From the NCBI GenBank assembly GCA_017469925.1, contig JAFUFK010000017.1, forward strand, positions 1-64,000: a DNA stretch of 64,000 nt, in the 5' to 3' direction. Both the position numbers and the translations under genes were made by a program. Below are positions 54,569 to 62,996 of the stretch, piece after piece. The DNA is from Bacteroidaceae bacterium. GTDB lineage: Bacteria > Bacteroidota > Bacteroidia > Bacteroidales > Bacteroidaceae. A model generated the notes under the pieces. The model was not told where the DNA came from. It worked only from the letters and a program-made list of their open reading frames with translations, and did not search any database. Every line of letters starts with the position of its first letter. Positions within the stretch are counted from its first letter, which is position 1.

Positions 54569-54608
54569 AAAGGGTCGCAGTTCCCCATGTGGGCTGCGGC
54601 CCTTTTTT
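54569..54608 (+). terminator. Rho-independent terminator
   Basis: Stem AAGGGTCGCAG against CTGCGGCCCTT, with an inner CCC/GGG pair, followed by six Ts. It ends the secreted-protein gene. Confidence 0.88.
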
Positions 54609-54631
54609 GTGTAAAAAAGTAGGTAAAAGGT

Positions 54632-54662
54632 TTTGCCGTTTCCCCATTTCTCACTAACTTTG
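54632..54662 (+). promoter_or_regulatory. Promoter of the 54671 gene
   Basis: TTTG (54632-54635), 19 bp, TAACTTTG (54655-54662): full Bacteroidota consensus. The start codon at 54671 lies only eight bases beyond the -7 box, implying a leaderless or near-leaderless mRNA. Confidence 0.8.
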
Positions 54663-54670
54663 CCTACATC

Positions 54671-55264
54671 ATGGAAAAGAACGCTTTCCTGCCGACGGTA
54701 ATCCTCGTCGATGCCGAATACGCCGATGGCGTAGCCTTCGACCTCACGGTCAACTTCGAGCGCATGCTCATGCGCCGAATTCCGCAGGCCAATATGGCCC
54801 AGTGGCTCGTCTGTGTGGCACTCGACGGCGGGGTGGGGCAGGGCGAAGCCTCGCCCCGGCAACTTCAGGTCATCTTCCTGCGCGGCCAGAAAACAAAAAC
54901 AGGGCTGGTAAACTTCGCCCCAGGGAACTATGCCGACCTCGACGGCCAGGCCTTCCGGGATACCCGACTGGGTGAGTTCCTGATGAGCGTGGTCGGCCAC
55001 GAGGGGCTGGCCTCTGACGACTTTTTCGTCGAATGCGTCCAGACGCTCCTGAGCGCCGAGGCTGTGAGCACCCTCATCCTCGTGCCCGACATGGAGCACT
55101 ACGGAGCAGCCCTGAAGTCGCTCCTTGCCCGCGAGGGGCGTCGCAAGCAGGTTACCCTCCTGGCCATGCAGCCCGAGGTTGGACGCGGTTTCCAGTCCGA
55201 AATCCTGGGCTACAGCCTCATGCACGCCATGGGCATACGAGGAGAGGAGCTTGGGCAAGAGTAA
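54671..55264 (+). CDS. Hypothetical protein (197 residues), Bacteroidales type
   Basis: A soluble alpha/beta protein, possibly the DUF6621 group, which I recall only loosely. The N-terminus FLPTVILVDAEYADGVAFDL and the later LASDDFFVECVQTLL and VSTLILVPDMEHYGAALKSL suggest a Rossmann- or PIN/NYN-like fold, with several acidic residues at strand ends. No catalytic motif was confirmed. It starts right after a consensus promoter and lies 32 bp upstream of the dehydrogenase gene, with which it is probably cotranscribed. Confidence 0.7.
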   Translation: MEKNAFLPTVILVDAEYADGVAFDLTVNFERMLMRRIPQANMAQWLVCVALDGGVGQGEASPRQLQVIFLRGQKTKTGLVNFAPGNYADLDGQAFRDTRLGEFLMSVVGHEGLASDDFFVECVQTLLSAEAVSTLILVPDMEHYGAALKSLLAREGRRKQVTLLAMQPEVGRGFQSEILGYSLMHAMGIRGEELGQE

Positions 55265-55296
55265 CGAGTTACAAATCAAGAAATAGAGAAACAACT

Positions 55297-56532
55297 ATGG
55301 GAAAAGTTTTGATTATCGGAGCAGGCGGCGTGGCCACGGTGGCTGCTCACAAGGTGGCTCAGAAGCCAGAAGTGTTCACGGAAGTAATGATTGCCAGCCG
55401 CACCCTGCGTAAGTGCGACGCCCTGGCCGAGGTTCTCGAGAAACGCTACGGCCGCAAGGTCCGGACCGCTCAGGTCGATGCCGACAGCGTAGAGCAGCTG
55501 GTACAGCTGTTCAGCAGTTTCAGGCCCGACATCGTCATGAACCTGGCCCTGCCCTATCAGGACCTCACCATCATGGAAGCCTGCCTCCAAACAGGCTGCA
55601 ACTACCTCGATACCGCCAACTACGAACCTAAGGACGAAGCTCACTTCGAGTACTCCTGGCAATGGGCCTATCGCGAACGCTTCGAGAAGGCAGGGCTGAC
55701 CGCCATCCTCGGCTGCGGCTTCGACCCTGGCGTGACGAGCATCTTCACTGCCTACGCCGCCAAGCACTACTTCGACGAGATTCAGTACCTCGACATCGTC
55801 GATTGCAACGCCGGCAACCATCACAAGGCCTTCGCCACCAACTTCAACCCTGAAATCAACATCCGTGAGATTACCCAGAAAGGCCTCTACTGGGAGGACG
55901 GACGTTGGGTGGAGACCGAACCCATGGAGATACACCAGACACTCTACTACCCCAACATCGGACCGAAGGAGAGTTACCTCCTCCACCACGAAGAACTGGA
56001 GTCCCTCGTCCTTAACTATCCCACCATCCGCCGCGCACGCTTCTGGATGACCTTCGGCCAGCAGTATCTCAACTACCTCGACGTCATTCAGAACATCGGC
56101 ATGGCCCGCATCGACGAAATCGAGTACAAAGCCCCCAAGGCTGACGGCTCGGGCGACACTGTCGTCAAGATTGTCCCTCTGCAGTTCCTCAAGGCCGTAC
56201 TGCCCAACCCCCAGGACCTCGGCGAGAATTACGACGGCGAGACCTCCATCGGCTGCCGCATCCGCGGCCTCAAGGGTGGCCAGGAGCGTACCTACTACGT
56301 CTATAACAACTGCTCCCACCAAGCCGCCTACGAAGAGACGGGCATGCAGGGTGTCTCCTACACAACCGGCGTACCGGCCATGATAGGCGCGATGATGTTC
56401 CTCGAAGGTAAGTGGGCAAAGCCTGGCGTCCACAACGTCGAAGAGTTCGACCCCGACCCCTTCATGGACCGTCTCCGCCAGGACGGCCTCCCTTGGCACG
56501 AAATGCACAACGTAGACCTGGAATTCGATTGA
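55297..56532 (+). CDS. Saccharopine dehydrogenase-family oxidoreductase (carboxynorspermidine synthase type)
   Basis: A 411-residue NAD(P)-binding enzyme. The Rossmann start GKVLIIGAGGVATVAAHKVA, PDIVMNLALPYQDLTIMEAC, CNYLDTANYEPKDEA and LGCGFDPGVTSIFTAYAAKH match the carboxynorspermidine synthase/saccharopine dehydrogenase family of Bacteroidota. The likely role is reductive condensation in norspermidine or spermidine synthesis, though a lysine-pathway reaction is not excluded. The open frame extends upstream to 55033 inside the previous gene; ATG 55297 begins the Rossmann fold and is correct. recA follows after 33 bp. Confidence 0.9.
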   Translation: MGKVLIIGAGGVATVAAHKVAQKPEVFTEVMIASRTLRKCDALAEVLEKRYGRKVRTAQVDADSVEQLVQLFSSFRPDIVMNLALPYQDLTIMEACLQTGCNYLDTANYEPKDEAHFEYSWQWAYRERFEKAGLTAILGCGFDPGVTSIFTAYAAKHYFDEIQYLDIVDCNAGNHHKAFATNFNPEINIREITQKGLYWEDGRWVETEPMEIHQTLYYPNIGPKESYLLHHEELESLVLNYPTIRRARFWMTFGQQYLNYLDVIQNIGMARIDEIEYKAPKADGSGDTVVKIVPLQFLKAVLPNPQDLGENYDGETSIGCRIRGLKGGQERTYYVYNNCSHQAAYEETGMQGVSYTTGVPAMIGAMMFLEGKWAKPGVHNVEEFDPDPFMDRLRQDGLPWHEMHNVDLEFD

Positions 56533-56565
56533 ACCTCCTCACTTTTCACTAAAAAAGAGTAAACT

Positions 56566-57642
56566 ATGGCAAAAAAACTTGAAGAAACAGTCGCTGCCTC
56601 CAACCTCAGCGACAAACTGAAGGCACTGCAGGCAGCCATGCAGAAGATAGAAAAAGACTTCGGCAAAGGCAGCATCATGAAACTCGGCGACGAACGCATC
56701 GAAGACGTCGAAGTCATCCCCACCGGCTCCATCGCACTCGACGCCGCACTCGGCGTCGGCGGCTATCCCAAGGGACGCATCATTGAAATTTACGGCCCCG
56801 AGTCCTCGGGTAAGACCACCCTGGCCATCCACGCCATCGCCGAAGCCCAGAAGCAGGGCGGCATCGCAGCCTTCATCGACGCCGAGCACGCCTTCGACCG
56901 CTTCTACGCCCAAAGCCTTGGCGTAGACGTCGATAACCTCTGGATCAGTCAACCCGACAACGGCGAGCAAGCCCTCGAGATAGCCGACCAGCTCATCCGC
57001 TCGTCCGCCATCGACATCATCGTCATCGACTCCGTAGCCGCCCTCACCCCCAAGGCCGAAATCGAAGGTGATATGGGCGACAATAAGGTTGGCCTCCAGG
57101 CCCGCCTCATGAGCCAGGCCCTGCGCAAGCTCACCGCCTCCGTCTCGAAGACCAAGACTACCTGTATCTTCATCAACCAACTGCGCGAGAAGATTGGCGT
57201 AATGTTCGGCAACCCCGAGACCACCACAGGCGGCAACGCCCTTAAGTTCTACGCTTCCGTGCGCCTCGACATTCGCAAATCGACCCCTATCAAGGACGGC
57301 GACCGCGTCGTCGGCAACCTCACCAAGGTCAAGATAGTCAAGAACAAGGTTGCCCCCCCATTCCGCCGCGCCGAGTTCGAAATCATGTTCGGCGAGGGCA
57401 TCAGCCGCGTAGGCGAGATTCTGGACCTCGGTGTCCAGTACGGCATTCTTAAGAAGGCAGGCTCGTGGTTCAGTTACGAAGGCACCCGCATCGCCCAGGG
57501 CCGCGACGCCGTGAAGCGCCTGCTGCGCGACAACGCAGAACTCTGCGACGAGATTGCCAGCCGGCTCCGCCAGGCCATGGCTGACAACCCCGCCCCCGCT
57601 CTCGACTCACAACAAGAGACCGAACAGGACGGGCAGGAATAA
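56566..57642 (+). CDS. recA: RecA recombinase
   Basis: A 358-residue DNA-strand-exchange ATPase and SOS coprotease. Walker A is [20 protein letters not shown] near residues 72-91, Walker B is [13 protein letters not shown], and the L2-loop region is [20 protein letters not shown]. Length is normal and the N-terminal helix ([20 protein letters not shown]) is intact. It ends with a strong terminator. Confidence 0.98.
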   Translation: MAKKLEETVAASNLSDKLKALQAAMQKIEKDFGKGSIMKLGDERIEDVEVIPTGSIALDAALGVGGYPKGRIIEIYGPESSGKTTLAIHAIAEAQKQGGIAAFIDAEHAFDRFYAQSLGVDVDNLWISQPDNGEQALEIADQLIRSSAIDIIVIDSVAALTPKAEIEGDMGDNKVGLQARLMSQALRKLTASVSKTKTTCIFINQLREKIGVMFGNPETTTGGNALKFYASVRLDIRKSTPIKDGDRVVGNLTKVKIVKNKVAPPFRRAEFEIMFGEGISRVGEILDLGVQYGILKKAGSWFSYEGTRIAQGRDAVKRLLRDNAELCDEIASRLRQAMADNPAPALDSQQETEQDGQE

Positions 57643-57680
57643 AGTCTATAAAATCCGAGTGCAACAAATGCAATAAGCTA

Positions 57681-57717
57681 AGAATCGGGAGGCTAAAAGG
57701 CCTCCCGATTCTTTTTT
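57681..57717 (+). terminator. Rho-independent terminator of recA
   Basis: A perfect 12-bp stem AGAATCGGGAGG / CCTCCCGATTCT with an eight-base loop and a T6 run. Confidence 0.95.
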
Positions 57718-57797
57718 GTCAGCCGAAAACGGCAAAAGAGAAATCGACGAATCAATTTGTTGCATTCGTTTTTTAGTCCCGTTTCTGCCTCCATGCA

Positions 57798-60623
57798 TCA
57801 GCGGACGAGGATTTTCTTGTTTCCTATAATATACAGGCCATTTTTGAAGTGAGAGGTCACTCGTCGGCCGGAGAGGTCGTAGATGGCGGGTGCGGGGTCG
57901 GCCTGGGCTGGTATGTCGGTTAGGGCGTCGGCCATGGCGTCGTAGTAGCGGGGATGGGCCTGTGCTTCGGCCTGGGTGTAGGGCTGGTCGGTGCTGTGGC
58001 AGCTGGTGACGCTGAGGTCGGTGATGATGGTGCGCCCGCTGGCGTCGCTACCCGAGGTGTAGGCTTCAGTCTCGAGGGTGAAGCGGTCGCCCTGACGAAG
58101 GTTGATGTAGAAGTCGAGGGTTTGGGGCGTGCGGCCGTCACTGCCATCGACGGCGGGGGTTCCGTAGGCCTGTTCGAAGAGGTATTGCGACTTGGGGGCC
58201 TGCATCTGGCCCTGGCCGAGGTAGCGGCTGCGCAGGTAGAGGGTGTTCTGTTGGTTGGCTACGTTGCGGCGCACGGTCAGGGTGGCGTAGTAGATGCCGT
58301 CGGCGGGTGCCGTGAAGACGATGGCGGGGGAGGAGACGGTGACGGAGACGCCCGTGGTGCAGGGGTGGAAGTGGCCCGTGGAGGAGACGAAGCAGTACTC
58401 GTTGGCGCGATACCAGGCGAGGCCGCGCTCGGTGGCAGAGCCGCACTTGCCCCGATTGTCGTAGGTGGTAAAGCGTTGGTAGGTGCCGGCTTCGACGTTG
58501 TAAGCGTAGTAGCCCCAGGGCTGGTCGTCGTTCTGGCTGAAGGTTGGGTCGGACGCGGTGAGGCTGGATTCTGCAGGTGTCCAGAAGAGGCGGTAGTTGC
58601 CGGTGGCGGAGTAGTCGGTGGTGATGCGGCTCTGTTCGACGGCTTGCCAAGCGCGCTGGAGGTAGTAGATGTAAGTGTGGGCGAGATTGATGTTGAGCTG
58701 GCCGCTGTCGATGGTGGCCTGTGCGTCGGCGATGAGCTGGGCGACGGCGTCGAGGGCAGTGGGGCTGACTTGGCCGAGGTCAGTGCCAGGGGTCTCGGCG
58801 GCCATGCGTGCTTGGTAGGCAGCCAGTGTGTCGGCGAGCATGAGCTGGATGTCGCCGGTGAGGACGATGCTGTCGGAGTTTATCTCGTCGGGTTCGATGA
58901 ACCACTGGCGGTTGACGCTGGTCTGGTTCTTCTCGTTGCTCTCCCAGGCGATGAGGGGGGTGCCGTTGTCGGCCAGTCCGTCGGAGACGTTGGCGGTGCG
59001 TTGGTGGGCCTTGTTGATGATGTTGAAGTAGTCGTTGTCCTCGTCGGCTAGGGTTATCTGCCAGAGTTGGCTGTCGCTCGATTCGTTGGGGCTGACCAGG
59101 TCGAGCTGGGTCTTCAGCGTGGCGCTCGATTCGTTGAGGGCCAGCCCGCTGGCTCGGTTGATAAACTGGTAGTAGTCGCCCACGCGGCGGATGCTCCACT
59201 GCTGGGTACGGCGCCCTTCGTCGTGCGACCAGAGGCAGGCCTTGTCGCCCTGCTTGATGCCCTCGCCAACGACGTCGAAGTTGGTGCCTACGCCTGCTGA
59301 GCGGATGCGGTAGTAGTAGTTGGAGATGAGCTGGAAGTCTGTGGCGTCACCCGTGTCGGCGGTAGCTTTCTTCTGGAACTCTTGGTCGAGATAGGCCACG
59401 TGGGTGGTGATGAAGTCCTTGAGGTCCTGGACGTACTCCAAGTAGCTGTTGTGGAGGACGCGTTCGTTATAGACGCGGGTCGCGATGCCGTACTTCTGGA
59501 AGTTGAGGGTCTGGGATTGGCTAAGTTCGGCGGCCATGCTATCGACCGAGGCGAGCAGATGGGCCTCGATGCCCTGGGTCTTCAGCTCGGCCCAGCGGCG
59601 CAGGATGAGTTGGCGGAACCAGGGGTCGCGCCACATGCGGACGAACCACACGCGGGCAGCTCCATAGCCGTCGTTGACCATGAGCAGCCGAGAGGTGTCG
59701 CCCTTGCGCTGGTCGTTGCCGTAGGCGATGTCGTAGTCCCAGAGCGGACCGAAGTAGAGGTGCTGGTCGTTGGCTTTCTTGTAGAGGTAGGTGGAGAAGA
59801 ATCCGTCGATGTTGGCACAGAGTTCGGTGCAGATATAAAGGTTGGCCAGTGACGTGGAGTCGACGAGCGGGCGGTAGCCCTTCTCGGCATCGCGGAAGTC
59901 GCTGCTGTAGAGGGCCGTCTCGAAGCGGTCTATCCACGTCCGGACGTAGGTTTCCTGGGCGGCGGTAACCTGGCCATCCTTGGGTTTGTGGATGCGGATG
60001 GGGACGGACTTGCGGGTGGTCTTCACGATTTTATGGTCTTCCCAACCATCGGCCTCAAGGAAGAAGCCTTCGCTGGCTTCCTCGCCTTCCTTGAGTTGGG
60101 CGGGGGTATCGACGTCGAGCCGCCCTTCGGTGGCTTCGGGATGGTCGGTAATCTGGTAGGTGCCTTGGTAGGTGCCGTTGAGGACGAGGTCGACGAAGCG
60201 CGCGCCCGGACAGAACTCCATGCCCACGAAACGAGCCATGATACTGGATGTCAGGGCGTTGCGCATGAGGGTCTTGTCGAAGTGGTTGGCCATCAGTACC
60301 CAGCTTTGTGCCTGGGCTCCGTCGGGACCTAACAGGGCCTCCTTGGTCAGGAACTTCAGACGATAGGCTTTCTTCGTGGCGCCTGCCGAGTTGAAGGTGG
60401 AGTTGCCGCGACAGCGAATCTTCAGTCCGGCGATGCTCTCTGTCTTGTCCCCATCGACCAGCGTCCAAGTGGCGCTGACGAAGGTTTTCTTGTCGGTGAC
60501 GGCGGCATTATTGGCCGTCTGGATATAGACAGTCGGCAGGTTGCTATACTGCTTGCGTGTCTGTGCGTGTGTGCCAAGGCACGTCAGCAACAGGCAAAGG
60601 AGGTAAAGGAGTCTTATCTTCAT
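57798..60623 (-). CDS. Secreted CotH-kinase-family protein with beta-trefoil and sorting-type tail
   Basis: A 941-residue secreted protein (signal peptide to about residue 20, LGTHAQ). Residues about 60-400 form a CotH-like kinase domain: KIRCRGNSTFNSAGATKKAY, WVLMANHFDKTLMRNALTS, LNGTYQGTYQITDHPE and the FGPLWDYDIAYGND active-site-like motif. A ricin-type beta-trefoil spans about 435-585 (QWSIRRVGDYYQFINRASGL; SVNRQWFIEP), suggesting carbohydrate binding. The tail IYDLSGRRVTSHFKNGLYII resembles type IX secretion type A sorting domains. CotH enzymes phosphorylate surface proteins in spore formers; the substrate here is unknown. Confidence 0.85.
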   Translation of the reverse strand: MKIRLLYLLCLLLTCLGTHAQTRKQYSNLPTVYIQTANNAAVTDKKTFVSATWTLVDGDKTESIAGLKIRCRGNSTFNSAGATKKAYRLKFLTKEALLGPDGAQAQSWVLMANHFDKTLMRNALTSSIMARFVGMEFCPGARFVDLVLNGTYQGTYQITDHPEATEGRLDVDTPAQLKEGEEASEGFFLEADGWEDHKIVKTTRKSVPIRIHKPKDGQVTAAQETYVRTWIDRFETALYSSDFRDAEKGYRPLVDSTSLANLYICTELCANIDGFFSTYLYKKANDQHLYFGPLWDYDIAYGNDQRKGDTSRLLMVNDGYGAARVWFVRMWRDPWFRQLILRRWAELKTQGIEAHLLASVDSMAAELSQSQTLNFQKYGIATRVYNERVLHNSYLEYVQDLKDFITTHVAYLDQEFQKKATADTGDATDFQLISNYYYRIRSAGVGTNFDVVGEGIKQGDKACLWSHDEGRRTQQWSIRRVGDYYQFINRASGLALNESSATLKTQLDLVSPNESSDSQLWQITLADEDNDYFNIINKAHQRTANVSDGLADNGTPLIAWESNEKNQTSVNRQWFIEPDEINSDSIVLTGDIQLMLADTLAAYQARMAAETPGTDLGQVSPTALDAVAQLIADAQATIDSGQLNINLAHTYIYYLQRAWQAVEQSRITTDYSATGNYRLFWTPAESSLTASDPTFSQNDDQPWGYYAYNVEAGTYQRFTTYDNRGKCGSATERGLAWYRANEYCFVSSTGHFHPCTTGVSVTVSSPAIVFTAPADGIYYATLTVRRNVANQQNTLYLRSRYLGQGQMQAPKSQYLFEQAYGTPAVDGSDGRTPQTLDFYINLRQGDRFTLETEAYTSGSDASGRTIITDLSVTSCHSTDQPYTQAEAQAHPRYYDAMADALTDIPAQADPAPAIYDLSGRRVTSHFKNGLYIIGNKKILVR

Positions 60624-60656
60624 GGCGTTCGGGGATTTTTATGGGGGGGATAGAAA

Positions 60657-61352
60657 TTAGTCGAGTGCATACTCGACGGTGGTGACCACGCGGATGCGCT
60701 TGACGTAGGGAATGTTTGCGTCGCGGTCGTCGATGCTGAACTGGCCTTGGCTGGCCGTCACGATGCCGCCGAGGCGGGTGTTGGCGTCCTTGGCAAATTG
60801 CTCAGCCGTGGCTCGGGCGTTTTGCATGGCCTCCTGCACCATCTCGGGCTTTATGTCGGTCAGGCTCGTGTATTCGTAGGAGACGTTGTTCGAGCCGTAC
60901 TCCTCACTGACGATGGCGATGCCCTGGCGCATCAGTTCACTTTGACGGCGCATGAGGGCGCGCACCTTATCGACGTTCGTGGAGGTGACGGTGATGACGC
61001 AGGCGGCCTTGTAGCGGTAGTTCATGATTTCGTTGCCGTAGGTGTCGGCCTGACGGTCGCTGATGGTGGGTGGGTTGACGCTAATCTCGGAGTCTTGTAT
61101 GCCTCCCGACTTCAGGAAGGCGACTACCTTCTCGTTCTTCTCGCCGATGAGTTGATACATCTGCGAGGGGTCGTTGCCCAGTTCCTTATACATGAGGGGC
61201 CAGGTGACCTTATTGGCGGACACTTCGCGTTCGGAGAGTCCCTTGACGGTTACTTTGCGGTCGAGCCGCTTGAAGTTCTCGATGCCTGACTTCGTGCACC
61301 ATCCCATGATGCAGAGGCCGGCGGCCAGGATGAGGGCGGATGTGGGTTTCAT
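60657..61352 (-). CDS. SIMPL domain (DUF541) protein
   Basis: A 231-residue envelope protein with one N-terminal hydrophobic segment (ALILAAGLCIMGWC). The SIMPL/DUF541 region covers most of the rest: VTVKGLSEREVSANKVTWPL, the LIGEKNEKVVAFLKSGGI heptad-type stretch, VQEAMQNARATAEQFAKDAN and the final RIRVVTTVEYALD. Members include the oxidative-stress protein YggE; the molecular function is unclear. Its start codon abuts a 7-bp tandem array (61353-61401), which therefore occupies the ribosome-binding region. Confidence 0.85.
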   Translation of the reverse strand: MKPTSALILAAGLCIMGWCTKSGIENFKRLDRKVTVKGLSEREVSANKVTWPLMYKELGNDPSQMYQLIGEKNEKVVAFLKSGGIQDSEISVNPPTISDRQADTYGNEIMNYRYKAACVITVTSTNVDKVRALMRRQSELMRQGIAIVSEEYGSNNVSYEYTSLTDIKPEMVQEAMQNARATAEQFAKDANTRLGGIVTASQGQFSIDDRDANIPYVKRIRVVTTVEYALD

Positions 61353-61401
61353 ATTGGTTAAAGGTTATTGGTTAAAGGTTATAGGTTATAGGTTATAGGT
61401 T
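61353..61401. repeat. 7-bp tandem array (ATAGGTT type) at the patatin/SIMPL junction
   Basis: Seven 7-bp units in a row: ATTGGTT, AAAGGTT, ATTGGTT, AAAGGTT, then ATAGGTT three times. It begins immediately upstream of the SIMPL start codon and runs into the patatin gene, encoding its last residues (LTYNL) and its stop. Confidence 0.92.
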
Positions 61402-62933
61402 AGCCAAAGGGGATTCTCGCGGAAGCGTTGCCAGTCGGCCTCGAGGGTCTCCTGGAGTTCGGTGATGATGTGGGCCTCGGGACTGAGGTTGGTGCTGTCG
61501 CGGCGCAGGCGGTAGATGAACTCGAGCAGGTTCCAGCACATGTTGTGCTGACCCGCGGCCATTAGGGCCTGAGGCTTGCCGAGACGGCGGTCTTCGTCGC
61601 TCCACCAGAGGGTGGTACCCATGCTGGTGGCGAGGTCGGAGTTGGCAAGGATGGCCTCGCTGGGTTCCATGAGCACCCGTTCCTCCTTGGTCAGGTGCTT
61701 GTCCCAGCGTTGGCCTGTGCCCAGTTCGTAGAGGGCATTCATGATGCGGCGGTTGCGCCACTTCTCGTCGAGGTAGATGGTGTTGTAGTTGAGCGTGCGT
61801 ATGTGTTTCATGAAGACCTTGTCGCTCAGGGTGTACATCGATGTGGCGCGCGAGCGGATGAGGTCGATGTACTTCGAGAAGGAGATGGTGAGCAGCCCTT
61901 TCCAGCGGAAACTGAAGGGAACGTCCTTCGAGCGGCGCTTGATATATACGCGCGAGGCGATGGCCGATACCAGGCGGATGAGCACGAACAGGATGGTGAG
62001 GCCGAGGAAGAAGCCGAACCAGAAGCCACGAGGTACCCAAAGCAGGAATTGGGCCACGAAGAGCACCATGAGGTTGAGCAAGAGGTTGCACCGGCGGACG
62101 GTGAACCACGAGAGGGCGTCGGTCTCCTCGAAGGTGTAGGGCTGGTCCTGACCACGACCGGCATCGGAGATGATGAAGAGGTCGATATCGCGACGCTTGC
62201 GCAGGAGGTTGATGGGTTCGATACCTTGGTTATCCACGACGCCGCCGTCCATCAGGGCAATGGGCTTGGCTTGGGACATGTAGTCGGCATTCTCGGCAAG
62301 CTTGCTGAACTGGAAGTCGCGCGGGAAGAACAGCGCCTCGAACCCGCCGGGGAAGCACGACGAGGCGGCAAACACCTCGGCCAGGCGAATCTGGCGGGCT
62401 ATGGCGTGGGGTATCTTATAGAAGGCATTGCCAATGATGCCTTGCGACGAGCCGCCCCGTTCGGTCTTCTGCTCCTTGCCCACCTGGAAACGGAACTCAG
62501 TGGCGTTGCTGAACTCGGTGGCGTTGGCTGAGAAATCGTCGATGTCGATACGTTCGATATTGTCCATAAGGTCGCCCATCGTGGCTCCCTTGAAGATGTC
62601 TTCGTCGTATATGCGCACCATTTCGCGAATGAGCGAGTGGTTGGTGCTCTTGCCGCAAAGGAACTCGAGGCTTGCCCGCCCGATGACGTCGCCCTCGAGC
62701 AGGAGGTGGTAGAGCTGGCGCAGGTTCTCGTCGTTGGAGAGTCCGCGGCATTGGCCGAGGATGAACCACAGGCCGGTGAGCGTGCCGCCCGAGATGGTGG
62801 AGACGGCGCGAACGTGGTTGAGCAGCGTCTTGCCGTCGGACGTGCGCAGGTGGTTGAGGTAGGAGAGGGCTCCTAAGTGGAAGGTGGCGGCGCGGAATCC
62901 TCCGCCTGAGAGACTGATAGCTATACGGGCCAT
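61386..62933 (-). CDS. Patatin-like phospholipase family protein
   Basis: A 515-residue membrane-associated lipid acyl hydrolase. The oxyanion hole SLSGGGFRAATFHLGALSYL is at residues 8-27. The nucleophile region is STISGGTLTG, where the usual Gly two residues before Ser is Thr, and the catalytic Asp is in MDGGVVDNQGIEP. Two hydrophobic segments near residues 285-325 (VLFVAQFLLWVPRGFWFGFF and the next stretch) probably insert in the membrane. The C-terminal five residues come from the 7-bp array at 61353-61401. The start ATG 62933 is eight bases from another 7-bp array. Confidence 0.88.
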   Translation of the reverse strand: MARIAISLSGGGFRAATFHLGALSYLNHLRTSDGKTLLNHVRAVSTISGGTLTGLWFILGQCRGLSNDENLRQLYHLLLEGDVIGRASLEFLCGKSTNHSLIREMVRIYDEDIFKGATMGDLMDNIERIDIDDFSANATEFSNATEFRFQVGKEQKTERGGSSQGIIGNAFYKIPHAIARQIRLAEVFAASSCFPGGFEALFFPRDFQFSKLAENADYMSQAKPIALMDGGVVDNQGIEPINLLRKRRDIDLFIISDAGRGQDQPYTFEETDALSWFTVRRCNLLLNLMVLFVAQFLLWVPRGFWFGFFLGLTILFVLIRLVSAIASRVYIKRRSKDVPFSFRWKGLLTISFSKYIDLIRSRATSMYTLSDKVFMKHIRTLNYNTIYLDEKWRNRRIMNALYELGTGQRWDKHLTKEERVLMEPSEAILANSDLATSMGTTLWWSDEDRRLGKPQALMAAGQHNMCWNLLEFIYRLRRDSTNLSPEAHIITELQETLEADWQRFRENPLWLTYNL

Positions 62934-62940
62934 GGCTTTA

Positions 62941-62996
62941 GAGGTGAGAGGTTAGAGGTGAGAGGTTAGGGGTGAGGGGTTAGAGGTGAGAGGTTA
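62941..62996. repeat. 7-bp tandem array (GAGGTGA / GAGGTTA) at the GH2/patatin junction
   Basis: Eight consecutive 7-bp units alternating GAGGTGA and GAGGTTA (one pair GGGGTGA, GGGGTTA). It fills the gap before the patatin start and enters the GH2 gene, encoding the C-terminal PLTSHL and its stop. Confidence 0.92.

Noticed and set aside
55276-56508. 410-codon - strand frame opposite the saccharopine-dehydrogenase-family gene, and the 53933-55294 - strand frame
   Set aside because: They overlap genes with clear motifs and promoters on the + strand. No recognisable protein features.
57660-57765. Inverted pair GCAACAAATGCAA / TTTGTTGCATTCG around the recA terminator
   Set aside because: About ten complementary bases, with no array, gene or U-tract support beyond the terminator already annotated; not distinguishable from chance.
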